DNA of 64,000 nt, from positions 682,001 through 746,000 of the forward strand of contig NZ_JAYGJQ010000002.1 of assembly GCF_035013165.1 (NCBI RefSeq), given 5' to 3'. Under the pieces are notes generated by a model. The model had not been told where the DNA came from. It made no database searches and was given only the letters and a program-made list of their open reading frames with translations. This document shows positions 18,514-28,146 of this stretch, in pieces. Each line of letters begins with the position of its first letter. Within the stretch, counting starts at the first letter, position 1. Both the position numbers and the translations under genes were made by a program. The DNA is from Bacteriovorax sp. PP10 (GTDB taxonomy: Bacteria > Bdellovibrionota > Bacteriovoracia > Bacteriovoracales > Bacteriovoracaceae).

Positions 18514-19038
18514 CTATTTTTCAGTTACTACGAAGTTACCTCTACGGTTTTTTGACCAAGACTCTTCATCGTGTCCGAAAGATACTGGTTTTTCTTTACC
18601 AAGAGAAATGATCGAAAGTCTGCTAGAAGCGATACCTTGAGTTAGTAAATAATCTTTTACAGATTTCGCTCTTTTTTCTCCAAGTGCAAGGTTGAATTGA
18701 ACACTTCCGCGCTCATCACAGTGACCTTCTACTTGAACTTTTACAGATGCATTCTTCTTTAAGAATTCTGCGTTAGCATTAAGTGTATCACGAGTTGATC
18801 CAGTGATAGCAGCTGAGCTGTAATCGAAATAAACAGTTTGTAATGCACCAGCACGGTTTGAATCAGAGTCACCGTTAAGTTCTAGCGCTACACCACCAGC
18901 ATTATTTCCATTATCCAAAGTAGTTGAGTCAACATTAACGTTGTCTCCGCCATCAGTTTTTTTCTTGTTACTAGCACAAGAAGTAAGCGTTAAAGTCGCA
19001 GCAAGGATAGTTAAAATAAGTACCGATCTAAGTTTCAT
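18514..19038 (-). CDS. pal: Peptidoglycan-associated lipoprotein Pal
   Basis: 174 residues. Lipobox LTSC (Cys21), an Asn/Gly/Asp-rich linker, then an OmpA-like domain (about residues 65-170) with VYFDYSS and the peptidoglycan-binding stretch EGHCDERGSVQFNLALG followed by RAKSVKDYL. Pal anchors the outer membrane to the cell wall. First gene of a minus-strand operon with the small lipoprotein, cpoB and the metallophosphatase-cytochrome. TolA, TolB, TolQ and TolR are not in the window. Confidence 0.94.
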   Translation of the reverse strand: MKLRSVLILTILAATLTLTSCASNKKKTDGGDNVNVDSTTLDNGNNAGGVALELNGDSDSNRAGALQTVYFDYSSAAITGSTRDTLNANAEFLKKNASVKVQVEGHCDERGSVQFNLALGEKRAKSVKDYLLTQGIASSRLSIISLGKEKPVSFGHDEESWSKNRRGNFVVTEK

Positions 19039-19150
19039 GAATAAGCTCCTTTATAGTTGAAAAACGCACAAGATTAATTCAAAAGATTTCCAAATGGTTC
19101 TAAAGACAGCTATGATTATGCCTACTTTACTGTATGAAAGGAAGAAAAAA

Positions 19151-22006
19151 ATGGTCGGGTTTCGCGTTTCTGTCGTTACGTTCGTCTTTTGTTGTGCGCT
19201 CTTTTCTCCAATGGGATTTGCAAAAAGCGTTAATCTGAAAACCATAAAAGTGAATTTGCCTACCGATTTTGGGACGCTACAAACAGAGATTCATTTTGAC
19301 GATAGAGATCTAGATGTCGCAATGAAAGTGAAGAAGATCGTCGAGCAAGACTTGATCAAAGTAATCAACTACTTCAAGTATGTTCCTAGAAATACAGTTC
19401 ATTTTAACGTTGATCCTTACTTGCGTCTGACAAATGGTAACGCGACACCTTTCCCGACTAATACCATCAATCTTTATAATTTCCCTGCAAGCAACAGCGA
19501 TCACCTCATTATCATGCAAGACTGGTTAAGAGGATTAGTGTTTCACGAGTTCACTCACATCACTCATCTAGATCAAACAAGAGGCTATCTCGAAGTGGGC
19601 CGCCAGATTTTCGGATCAATCGCCAAAATCCCGGCCGGCATTACACCACGCTGGTTCACTGAAGGGATTGCTGTTTGGAGTGAATCACATCTTATAGATG
19701 GTGGACGTCTTAACAATCCATTATTCAGAAAAGAGTTACTCATCCAATTTTTACGTAAAGAGTACTGCGAGACAATCGACTGTCTTGATGAGCCTGGAGT
19801 TTATCCTGGTGGACAACTTGCTTACTGGGCCGGATCTCATTTCATTGAATATGTTGAAAATAAAAAACCAGGTGCTGTTAAATGCTTAGTGCATGATAAC
19901 GCTGGAAATGTTCCGTTCTTCTTAAATCAATCTTTCAAACTTTGTACTGGGAACAATGCTCAGGCCATGTTTACTGAATTCCGCGAAAACTTCATTAAGG
20001 ATCAGCCGGTAGAAACGGCGGAGAGTGAAGCGTGGGGAGACAAGATCAGCAATGCTTTTGGGAGTGATGATCTTCAAAAAGGAATTTACTTAGATGGAAA
20101 TACACTTTTTAAAGTAGAAAAAGAAAGACTAAGCGAAGCTCTCGTTAGTTATGACTTAAAAGAAAACGTTAATATGATGATTGCCAAGTATCAGTATCCC
20201 ATTGCTGATATCTCAGGAATCACAACTGTTCCCAACGCTGATATTGAACAAACGGACCAAGGGAAATTCCTGATCGTCTCTTTCAATGAAGACCCACGCT
20301 ACAGAACTCAAAACCGCGTGTGGAAATTAATCAATACAGAAACTCTTTTAATCGAAGCGACACTGCCATTTAAGAATGACCCTTCATATGTCATCGGTCT
20401 TGGAAACAACCGCTACCTGACTGCAAGTTTCATTAACAACAAATGGATTATTGAAAAACAAAGAATCGATATGGGCGCAAAGTCTGTAAGTGATTCAGAA
20501 GTTGTTCGTTACTTTGGTTTTGATGTGAACCTGACTTACTTTAAAAAAGAAGGTCAGAAGATTTATATCAAACTCAATAGAGGAGACCTGGGGAATGCAC
20601 TTTATGTAAGTGATCTGACGCTAGAGAATTTCTATAAGATCTATGAATCAAAAAACTATTTTGATTTCCCGGCCATCAATGAAAATTTCGTTGTGGTAAG
20701 AGATCTTAAAGAATTAAAGCTTATCGAAATCAGCGAAGACATGAAGAAGATGACAACGAGTGATATCGCTAAAGGTGTGATGGATCGAGTGACTTTTTCG
20801 GAAATCACGACTGATAGAATTTTGGTTTTAGACACTCGTTTGAAAACAAAAGAGATGGGTCTTCCTGAAATCATGGCCTACTTAAAAAGGAATGTGGGGA
20901 AGCCGGTAACCAGCAATATAATTACTGCTAACTTTCAAGATGTTGTGGCACCAGATACTTTAGCGAATACGGATGCTGAAAATTTTCCACAATTTCGTCA
21001 TATGCTGCCTCACTACTGGTTCTTTGCAACAGGATCAAATGAAAATATTTCAAGCTTCGGAGCGATGACAACGTTTTCAGATCCAATGAATTTGAATGTT
21101 TTAAATGCGACAGCATTAATTTATCCAAGTGAAAGCAAAGTTGGTGGTAATTTAGATTTTCTTCATAAGTTTTCAAGCGTGAGTGATCTGTGGACAGCGA
21201 ATGCATTTTTTAATAAAGAATACTCAAAAACAGACTTCAATGAAAAGATCAGCGAAAAGACCGAAGCCTCTATTGGAACTCAATATGCATTTTTACTAAA
21301 GCGCTGGACTGTTATGCCAGGTGTTTACCTGGGAACAACAAAAACCAACGACTTCATCTCTAATAGAACAGTCGATACTGTCGGAGTAAGTACAGTTGTT
21401 ACTTATGGTGCTGAAAGCTTCGATGACTTTTTCCAAAGCTTAACTCTGCAAACAAAGTTTCAACAAGACAATCCGGACGTAGGAGACAGTTTCCTTAATA
21501 CTCAAACAAGAATTGCAGCAGAAGGAAGATTCCATGAACGTTTAGTAGGAGGAATCAAATCTTCGTACGGAAAACTTGTGAAATCAGGTTTTGCAGGCGG
21601 AGTTTTATACGGTGGTGGAAGTTCAGACATCTCTAATACACGCTGGCACGAATTCTACGGAATCCCATACAGCAACGCTTATGGAAATGAGATATTCACT
21701 TTCAGAGCTTATATTGATTGGAACTTCTGGTACATTTACCGCGGTAGTGGATTCGCCCCATTCTTCTTAAAAGAGGCCCACTTATTATTAGGCCGCGAGT
21801 TAATGAGTGCAGACCGCATCTGGCTTGGAGGAAAAAGATATGACAACAAAACCGTTCACTCGTTCTTCGTAGGCCCGGTATTAAAGACAAATCTTTTCTA
21901 CTACGTACCAACAGATATCGAATTCATCTTCTCGACAATCAAGCGCCCAACAGGCAACGGAAGTGTGAATCAGTTTGAAGTGAATATTAAAGCAAACGTT
22001 TTCTAG
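19151..22006 (+). CDS. Large secreted HEXXH (gluzincin-like) protein with barrel-like C terminus
   Basis: 951 residues from ATG 19151, chosen because GAAAGGAAG precedes it and a good signal peptide follows (cut near FAKS). HEFTHITH around residue 140 is a zinc-binding HEXXH helix, and WFTEGIAVWSE about 35 residues on supplies the third ligand Glu, as in gluzincins. The middle has a beta-propeller-like repeat region (as in TolB), and the last 300 residues alternate aromatic strands and end in F, as in outer-membrane barrels. Likely a surface protease or a barrel-tethered enzyme. Divergent from pal. Confidence 0.8.
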   Translation: MVGFRVSVVTFVFCCALFSPMGFAKSVNLKTIKVNLPTDFGTLQTEIHFDDRDLDVAMKVKKIVEQDLIKVINYFKYVPRNTVHFNVDPYLRLTNGNATPFPTNTINLYNFPASNSDHLIIMQDWLRGLVFHEFTHITHLDQTRGYLEVGRQIFGSIAKIPAGITPRWFTEGIAVWSESHLIDGGRLNNPLFRKELLIQFLRKEYCETIDCLDEPGVYPGGQLAYWAGSHFIEYVENKKPGAVKCLVHDNAGNVPFFLNQSFKLCTGNNAQAMFTEFRENFIKDQPVETAESEAWGDKISNAFGSDDLQKGIYLDGNTLFKVEKERLSEALVSYDLKENVNMMIAKYQYPIADISGITTVPNADIEQTDQGKFLIVSFNEDPRYRTQNRVWKLINTETLLIEATLPFKNDPSYVIGLGNNRYLTASFINNKWIIEKQRIDMGAKSVSDSEVVRYFGFDVNLTYFKKEGQKIYIKLNRGDLGNALYVSDLTLENFYKIYESKNYFDFPAINENFVVVRDLKELKLIEISEDMKKMTTSDIAKGVMDRVTFSEITTDRILVLDTRLKTKEMGLPEIMAYLKRNVGKPVTSNIITANFQDVVAPDTLANTDAENFPQFRHMLPHYWFFATGSNENISSFGAMTTFSDPMNLNVLNATALIYPSESKVGGNLDFLHKFSSVSDLWTANAFFNKEYSKTDFNEKISEKTEASIGTQYAFLLKRWTVMPGVYLGTTKTNDFISNRTVDTVGVSTVVTYGAESFDDFFQSLTLQTKFQQDNPDVGDSFLNTQTRIAAEGRFHERLVGGIKSSYGKLVKSGFAGGVLYGGGSSDISNTRWHEFYGIPYSNAYGNEIFTFRAYIDWNFWYIYRGSGFAPFFLKEAHLLLGRELMSADRIWLGGKRYDNKTVHSFFVGPVLKTNLFYYVPTDIEFIFSTIKRPTGNGSVNQFEVNIKANVF

Positions 22007-22353
22007 AATGGATCTCTCGTATACTTCCAAAGATTATCTTTGATAATATTCGGAACGAAAAAAGACAGTACGCCCGCAATTCTTCTAATGCGGGCGAAAC
22101 TTTTCATCCCCCACGGATAGTGCGAAAGCAGAATCGTCTGGTCTAAGACCTCAAAGAAATAATCCATAATTAAAGCAAGAATAATCAGGTCATCGAGTAA
22201 CCCAATAACTGGAATCCAGTCTGGGATGATATCGATTGGGGAAATGAGTAGGGCAACCATAGCGACAAGGACCTTCTTGTCTCTTGATGGAATGCGCTCA
22301 TCATTAGCTGTTTCTGTTAAAAAGTTTTTAAGTTTTACAAAGAAGTTTTTCAT
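22003..22353 (-). CDS. YkvA/DUF1232 family membrane protein
   Basis: 116 residues. The DUF1232 core is clear: DKKVLVAMVALLISPIDI, then IPDWIPVIGLLDDLIILAL with the PDW and DD residues typical of the family, followed by a second hydrophobic helix. The function of the family is not known. Its 3' end overlaps the end of the large HEXXH gene by 4 bp (convergent). Confidence 0.85.
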   Translation of the reverse strand: MKNFFVKLKNFLTETANDERIPSRDKKVLVAMVALLISPIDIIPDWIPVIGLLDDLIILALIMDYFFEVLDQTILLSHYPWGMKSFARIRRIAGVLSFFVPNIIKDNLWKYTRDPF

Positions 22354-22374
22354 GAGCGCTATATTAGCAATTTA

Positions 22375-22809
22375 TTAATCAACAAAGAAGCAATTACTTG
22401 CACGAACTAAATGCCCGCGAGATTCAACCCACTGAAGCCCGTCATCACCACGACCGTGCTTAATTTCGATACTTCCACAAACCTTAGTGAAAGATTGTGG
22501 GGGAACGTAAACACCAGCATGGCTTTTGTTTGCGATCACTTCGTAGTCTTCGTTAGTCCCACGAGAGCTTGTAATGTCGATATTGCAACGGATCCCACGA
22601 GAGTATGGATTCGTTAAAGAGGCATCATAATAAGCAGTCGCACGTCTTGAAACCAGGCGGTCATCAACGCGAGTGATGTTAATTGAAACTCCGTTATATC
22701 TTAGATACTCAGATTGCTTTGGAGACATCATTCCATGGCCGTAATCTTCAGCATGAAGGTTCATTGCCCCAGTTAAAACTAAAATAGACGCGAGTAGCAT
22801 TTTTTTCAT
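22375..22809 (-). CDS. Secreted protein of unknown function
   Basis: 144 residues with a normal signal peptide (cut after LHA) and GGAGG upstream of the ATG. The mature part looks like a single beta-sandwich with three cysteines, of which two may pair (RCNIDITSS and KVCGSIEIK). It starts 21 bp after the next gene ends but no family is recognisable. Periplasmic or exported. Confidence 0.72.
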   Translation of the reverse strand: MKKMLLASILVLTGAMNLHAEDYGHGMMSPKQSEYLRYNGVSINITRVDDRLVSRRATAYYDASLTNPYSRGIRCNIDITSSRGTNEDYEVIANKSHAGVYVPPQSFTKVCGSIEIKHGRGDDGLQWVESRGHLVRASNCFFVD

Positions 22810-22960
22810 AATTCCTCCGAATAAAGATCCTCGAATTTTTATAACGAAGGCGGGGAATCAAGCAACGATTAATAAGTTTAGCGCTGCGTAGATTAAGATA
22901 ATACAGCTTCTTAACGCATACATGTTGTCATAGCTACTCGAGCGTGTTTACACTTAAAAC

Positions 22961-23809
22961 ATGAAAAATCATCTTAAAGCTACATCGACACTGTTTTTCC
23001 TAGGCCCTATCCTCGCAACAATCATGGGATTAATAGCTGTTCGCTATTTCGACATTCCATCGAATGTATTTTTTACGAATGCCATTGGTATCATCGTCGG
23101 AATCCCATTAGCGATGTTGATCATCTTTAAGTGGAAAAAAAGAATTAAGAAAGAACTCTTAATCGCAGCGTTCTCATGTATCGCTCTATTGGCGATTTGT
23201 TTTTTCTTCCCTGGCATCAACATGGTTTACCGTTGGATCCAACTAGGCGCAGTTGATATCAACGTTTCAATGATTGTTCTGCCTTTAATTTTATATTGTA
23301 TCAATCAACTCCTTCGCGAGAGTTTTGTTACTTACGCTCTAATCATTCTATGTATCACAGGATTGATTCTTTCTATGCAACCAGACGCAGGTCAGGTGAG
23401 TGCATTCGGAGTCGCATCTCTCGTTTTATTTTTCATGAACAATGTTAAGTGGAGTATCAAGCTAGCTGCTGTTTTAGTCATCGCTCTAATTGGATTCTTA
23501 GGATGGAACAGAGTTGATTTACTTGAACCCGTTGATCAGGTTCAAGACGTTCTGGTTATGATTTACGACTTCGGACCTATTGGATACTTTGGTCTGTTTA
23601 TCGTTTTAGCTGCTGCTTTTTACCCATTCGCTTGGTTTGCAGTTAAGGGTGAACGTACACTTTCAGTCGCTTTTATTTTGTACTTAATTGTTCAACTAAT
23701 CGTAACTGAATTTGGAAATTATCCTGTTCCTTTACTAGGAGCGGGCGGTTCTGCCATTATCGGTTGGTATTTGATGTTGGGTCTTGCACCTAAAAACAAA
23801 CATATCTAA
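22961..23809 (+). CDS. Polytopic inner-membrane protein
   Basis: 282 residues with about eight membrane helices (first at residues 9-28, last at 262-278) and few loops. Short loops carry charged stretches such as KWKKRIKKE. The sequence resembles small cell-cycle or SEDS-like hydrophobic proteins only in composition (the LSMQPDAGQVS segment recalls FtsW/RodA LLLQPDFG), so a divergent SEDS-like fold is possible. No neighbour informs its role. Confidence 0.72.
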   Translation: MKNHLKATSTLFFLGPILATIMGLIAVRYFDIPSNVFFTNAIGIIVGIPLAMLIIFKWKKRIKKELLIAAFSCIALLAICFFFPGINMVYRWIQLGAVDINVSMIVLPLILYCINQLLRESFVTYALIILCITGLILSMQPDAGQVSAFGVASLVLFFMNNVKWSIKLAAVLVIALIGFLGWNRVDLLEPVDQVQDVLVMIYDFGPIGYFGLFIVLAAAFYPFAWFAVKGERTLSVAFILYLIVQLIVTEFGNYPVPLLGAGGSAIIGWYLMLGLAPKNKHI

Positions 23810-23891
23810 CTGAAACTTGTTCCTACTAGATTTATTTCATTTATCGGTGATAATGGAGATTCCACAGTACTGTTAATGTGAGGATATCTTC

Positions 23892-24290
23892 ATGGCCGTG
23901 TATCTGATTTTTACGTTACCCGACGGGGAAGAGACAAAAGTTCATTTATCATCATCACTTATTGTAGGCCGAGCTGAAACCTGTGACGTCGTATTACGTG
24001 AATCTGGTGTCAGTTCAAACCACTGCAGCTTTGTTATCGATAAAGACGGAAAAGTGCAGGTACAGGATTTAAAGTCTTCTAACGGTACGTTTAAGAACGG
24101 CAATCCCATCAAAAAAACTTTTCTTCAAGTAAATGACATACTGAAAATCTACAAAGTAAAAGTGTCGATTGACGGGCGCAAGCTCAATCAGGAAGAACGC
24201 GATAGTATTGGTTTTACCAAAATCGTCGACGTTGACATGGAGCTCACTCTTCCGGGCCTAAGTGTTACAAAAACTAAGAAGCCTACTTAG
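23892..24290 (+). CDS. FHA-domain protein
   Basis: 132 residues, essentially one forkhead-associated domain: IVGRAETCDVVL, then SSNHCSF and DLKSSNGTFKNG carry the phosphothreonine-binding Arg, Ser-His and Asn-Gly residues. It should bind a phosphothreonine peptide and work in Ser/Thr kinase signalling. No kinase is nearby. It lies 45 bp upstream of the tmRNA gene on the same strand. Confidence 0.9.
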   Translation: MAVYLIFTLPDGEETKVHLSSSLIVGRAETCDVVLRESGVSSNHCSFVIDKDGKVQVQDLKSSNGTFKNGNPIKKTFLQVNDILKIYKVKVSIDGRKLNQEERDSIGFTKIVDVDMELTLPGLSVTKTKKPT

Positions 24291-24335
24291 TTAGATTTCT
24301 CACATCATCTATGCTACACTGATCTATCTCTAAAT

Positions 24336-24709
24336 GGGGGTGCACCGGTTTCGACAGGGGGTACTGAAATTTGGTGGGCGTGTCCAGGTTGATCGGCATG
24401 GTCCTGGTAAAAAGTCGATCAAAAATTAAATGCTGAATCTAACGATTTTTCATACGCGATGGCTGCTTAATTAATTAAGCCCGTCTGTTGAGGTGGTTAC
24501 GACCGATAAAAAAAATGTGACACCCCTTGTGCTAGTGAAGATTAAACATTAGCTGGAGAGTCGCCGGGAAGACTCCATAAAAAATCGCCGGGGTTGTTGG
24601 TGTACAAACCATCTAGTCTTCGCTCTGAGACCATAATTCAGAGATACACACGTAGTCCGCTTTATAGATGTCCTTTTGGACAAGGGTTCGATTCCCTTCA
24701 CCTCCACCA
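24336..24709 (+). ncRNA. ssrA: tmRNA (complete)
   Basis: 374 nt. The 5' end GGGGGTG pairs with CACCTCC before the encoded ACCA, forming the acceptor stem; GGTTCGATTCC near the 3' end is the T loop. Between the halves lies the tag reading frame starting GCT at 24432 and ending TAA at 24468-24470, encoding AESNDFSYAMAA. It rescues stalled ribosomes with SmpB and marks the peptide for proteolysis. Its 3' end is the attachment site of an island: a decayed copy of the last 152 nt lies 3.9 kb downstream. Confidence 0.96.
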
Positions 24710-24727
24710 AATTAAAGAATGAAGGAG

Positions 24728-24748
24728 CCACCGGAAGGTGGTTTTTTT
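24728..24748 (+). terminator. Rho-independent terminator of ssrA
   Basis: CCACC-GGAA-GGTGG hairpin followed by seven T, 19 nt after the tmRNA 3' end. It lies just beyond the integration point, so it may have come with the island rather than being the original ssrA terminator. Confidence 0.85.
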
Positions 24749-24996
24749 ATTTTTATCAATAAAAAATACTCCATTTCTAAATTTATCTAATTTTTTCAAG
24801 GAAGCCGAATATAAATCTAAGTTTTGTAATTTAAAATCTAGAGAAGTTATAATAGTTGAACTATTTGCTCCTGTTATTTTTTGATTCGCCCTTTTTTATT
24901 TTGAAATAAAATATTGCAGAGTGGTGGTCATTCTTGCCCCAGCCAATCTCGAATTCATGTATGAGATAATAAATAGGTAAAACTCGAGGATACTCT

Positions 24997-27900
24997 ATGC
25001 AATCTTATTTCAAATATGTGAAAGGAATTAATGAAGTTTATGCAGAAGATGATTCTACAAATGAATTGTCCTACAGGTTGTTGCTTCATGATTTACTAAA
25101 AAAAATTACAACTAATTTAAATGCAAATATAAAAATCATTCATGAAGGCAAGTCTATCAAGAAAGCTGGTAAGCCTGATTTCTTTTTAAAGGATAAAAAA
25201 ACTCTTTTAAACTTAAGCTTTATTGAAACAAAAGGAATATTTTCTAAAGAAATTGAAGAGCAGCATCATCAAATCGGTAGATATGTTCAAAATTTAGATA
25301 TTGTTTGTACTACAGATTATTGTAACTTTAATCTTTTTATAAAAGGGAAAAAAGTAAAAGAAGTTGCATTGCTGTTGAAAAAAAAGAATCAATTTTTTTT
25401 AGATGAACAAAAAGTGCAATCTTTCGAAGAATTAATTTCGAAGTTGCTACAGCATTCGTATCAAAAAGAAGTAAGTTCACATGGTCTTGCTTTGTACTTA
25501 GCTTCTAAAGCGAAATTGATAAAGTCAACTCTAGAAGATTTGATTGATAGTCGAAAGCCTGAATCCCAAAAAATAATAATAGCTTTCAATTATTATCAAA
25601 AATCATTAAAGCCAGATTCAACAATTAATGAGTTTGTAAGTAATTACGTTCAGTGTTTGATATATGGATTATTCGTAGCAAAGATTGAGAACTCTACAGT
25701 AGAGATTAAAAAAGAAAATATAACTAATCTTTTATCTTCTAAGCAAGGCATTTTGAAAACCTTGTTTGGATTTTTGAATGAAGAGGAGTGTCTTGGCGAG
25801 CAAGTAAATTGGATATTGGACGATGTTGCAGCTTATTTGAATATTATTGATATCGATGCGATAAAAAAAGAATTTGATTATAATAATTGGAAAGAAGATC
25901 CAGTTATACATTTTTATGAAACCTTTATTAAGTACTATGATCCTAACGAAAAAACGGAGAAAGGTATTTTTTATACTCCTGACCCAGTGGTTTCGTATAT
26001 TGTTGAGTCTGTAGATTTAATACTACGAAATCCTGCAACATTTAATAAAAAAACAGGTCTCGCTTCTAGCGGTGTTACTCTCTTGGATCCAGCAGCTGGA
26101 ACAAGTACTTTCTTAGTTAAGTCTTTAAAAAAAGCATATTCTAATATGATGGATGAATCTTATCAGGGAAAAGCAAAAAAAGATTTAACGGAAAGTGTGT
26201 TGCCTAATTTTTTTGGAATGGAAATTTCATTAGCTCCCTACGTAATTTCGCATTTAAAATTATCGAAAATGTTAGAAGATTTTACTATTGAAAATAGTCA
26301 GGATAAGCATTTAAATTTATTTCTTACAAACACCTTGTCTATGAAAGAAGGTGAAAGTGGTGAGCTTGAATTTATGAAAGAGCTTGCAAAGGAAAATCAT
26401 CGAGCAAATAGAGTAAAAAAAGAGCAGCCAATATTAGTAATTATAGGAAACCCTCCTTACTCTGCTTCTATTTCAAATTCTAAGTCGAAATTTATGGATA
26501 ATTTAATCAAAGACTATAGGAAATTAAATACAAAAATAGAGAAAAATTCAAAAGCGCTTTCTAATGATTATGTGAAATTTATTAGATGGGGGGAATGGAA
26601 ATTAGCTCAAAGTAGTAATTATGGAATTTTAGGTTTTATCACTTCAAATTCCTACCTAGATGGTGTAACGCATACCGGAATGAGGAAGCACTTGATGGCG
26701 AATTTTGATGAAATTTATATTCTTAATTTGCATGGAGACAATAGGCTTCCCAAATTAAACGGTGAAGAAAAAGATGAAAATGTTTTTGATATTAAAGAAG
26801 GTGTTTCTATTATATTTGGATTAAAAACTAGCTCAAATACCGCTAAGGCAGCAAAGGTATACTATCATGAAATTATTGGATCAAGATCACGTAAATATTT
26901 ACATCTTCTTAATAAGAACATCGTAACAGATGAGTATGAGGAAATGAAGCCGTCTGCGCCATATTTCTTATTCAAACCCCAGTCTAATATATTAAGTATT
27001 GTCGAGGGAATGTCATTAGATTCAATCTTTATAAGTAAATATCAAGGTGTGAAAACACATCGAGATCATTTTGTTGTATCACACGATAAAGAAAACTTAC
27101 TCAATAGACTACATATTGCGTCTTCAAAAAGAAAAACAGTTGATGAGATTTGTGAAGAGTTAGAATTAGAATCATCTGAAACTTGGTGCTCTAATGAGGC
27201 AATTATAAGATTGAAAAAAGATGGGTATTCAGAAGAAATCGTTCATTCATACGGCTATCGTCCATTTTTTAATTCTTTTATATATAATGACTCAAATTTA
27301 ATTGATCGTCCAAGGAAAGAAATGCAAGATGACGTTCAAGTTAAGAATAATAGATTCTTGATCGTAGGTCGTTCAGGGAAAAATATTTCTGGTTCTTGGA
27401 ATTTGGTTTTTTCTGCAGAAACTTTGGTTGATACTAATTTCTTCTACAGAGGTGGGGCGTACTGTTTTCCTGTATATAGTTCAAATGCTGACAAGCCACT
27501 TCTAGATACATATGAATCTAATATAAATATAGAGTTTATTAAAGATGTAAGAAAAAAATATGGATTGAATCAAATTAACGATATGGATGTATATTTTTAC
27601 ATTTTAGGTCTTTTAAATGATGAAAATTATATCGAAGAAAATAAAGAGCAACTTAATATTGATTTTCCTATTATCCCCATTAAATCCAAGAATAAATTTC
27701 TTCTTTATAGAGAATACGGTGAACTTATCGATGAATTATTTCTTAAAGGTATAGATCCAAAAGAAGTGGGGTTATCGTTAAAGATCTGTGGGAAAAATTT
27801 AAAGGTCGAAGAATTTAAATATATGGATTCAAAGCTGTATTTTAATGAAAAATCGTACATTGAAGGTTTATCAAGTGACCATTTAAATTTTACTCAAGGT

Positions 27901-28146
27901 GGTTATCCGATTATTGAAAAATTTTTCAAAGATCTGAAAAAGCAAGAACTAAGTCTAGATAAAAAATTTTTGAATGGCCTTGAAAGAGCTGTGGCATCGA
28001 AAGAGTTATTAATGGAAATTAAAGATGACTTAAAAGCGGATATATTAATTCTAGAAGAGTCTGCTCAAACTTCAAATTTAATACAGGAAAAATTATTGAA
28101 AAGATTGAATAAGCTAGAGAATAAAATAAAACTTAAAATTAGTTAG
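24997..28146 (+). CDS. Helicase-less type ISP-like restriction-modification enzyme
   Basis: 1049 residues, AT-rich coding. Residues 55-130 look like a PD-(D/E)XK nuclease: Asp61 in KPDFF and Glu77-Thr-Lys79 in FIETKG. A helical linker follows. The adenine methyltransferase core has motif X-like YTPDPVVSYIV, motif I LLDPAAGTSTF (about 362-372) and motif IV NPPYS (about 485). The C-terminal third has GYRPFFNSFIY and LIDRPR, typical of the type ISP target-recognition domain. Type ISP enzymes carry an SF2 helicase between nuclease and methylase; none is present, so it is closer to type IIG or to BREX-PglX-like enzymes in layout. No separate specificity gene is nearby. Confidence 0.82.
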   Translation: MQSYFKYVKGINEVYAEDDSTNELSYRLLLHDLLKKITTNLNANIKIIHEGKSIKKAGKPDFFLKDKKTLLNLSFIETKGIFSKEIEEQHHQIGRYVQNLDIVCTTDYCNFNLFIKGKKVKEVALLLKKKNQFFLDEQKVQSFEELISKLLQHSYQKEVSSHGLALYLASKAKLIKSTLEDLIDSRKPESQKIIIAFNYYQKSLKPDSTINEFVSNYVQCLIYGLFVAKIENSTVEIKKENITNLLSSKQGILKTLFGFLNEEECLGEQVNWILDDVAAYLNIIDIDAIKKEFDYNNWKEDPVIHFYETFIKYYDPNEKTEKGIFYTPDPVVSYIVESVDLILRNPATFNKKTGLASSGVTLLDPAAGTSTFLVKSLKKAYSNMMDESYQGKAKKDLTESVLPNFFGMEISLAPYVISHLKLSKMLEDFTIENSQDKHLNLFLTNTLSMKEGESGELEFMKELAKENHRANRVKKEQPILVIIGNPPYSASISNSKSKFMDNLIKDYRKLNTKIEKNSKALSNDYVKFIRWGEWKLAQSSNYGILGFITSNSYLDGVTHTGMRKHLMANFDEIYILNLHGDNRLPKLNGEEKDENVFDIKEGVSIIFGLKTSSNTAKAAKVYYHEIIGSRSRKYLHLLNKNIVTDEYEEMKPSAPYFLFKPQSNILSIVEGMSLDSIFISKYQGVKTHRDHFVVSHDKENLLNRLHIASSKRKTVDEICEELELESSETWCSNEAIIRLKKDGYSEEIVHSYGYRPFFNSFIYNDSNLIDRPRKEMQDDVQVKNNRFLIVGRSGKNISGSWNLVFSAETLVDTNFFYRGGAYCFPVYSSNADKPLLDTYESNINIEFIKDVRKKYGLNQINDMDVYFYILGLLNDENYIEENKEQLNIDFPIIPIKSKNKFLLYREYGELIDELFLKGIDPKEVGLSLKICGKNLKVEEFKYMDSKLYFNEKSYIEGLSSDHLNFTQGGYPIIEKFFKDLKKQELSLDKKFLNGLERAVASKELLMEIKDDLKADILILEESAQTSNLIQEKLLKRLNKLENKIKLKIS

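Noticed and set aside
22961-23809. FtsW/RodA (SEDS) protein.
   Set aside because: Only a short QPDAG segment recalls the family; the rest is too short and different to call it.
24549-24731. Minus-strand frame over the tmRNA gene, and its near copy at 28364-28681.
   Set aside because: Both lie antisense to the ssrA 3' end and its displaced copy, so their similarity is explained by the duplicated RNA gene. They are not proteins.
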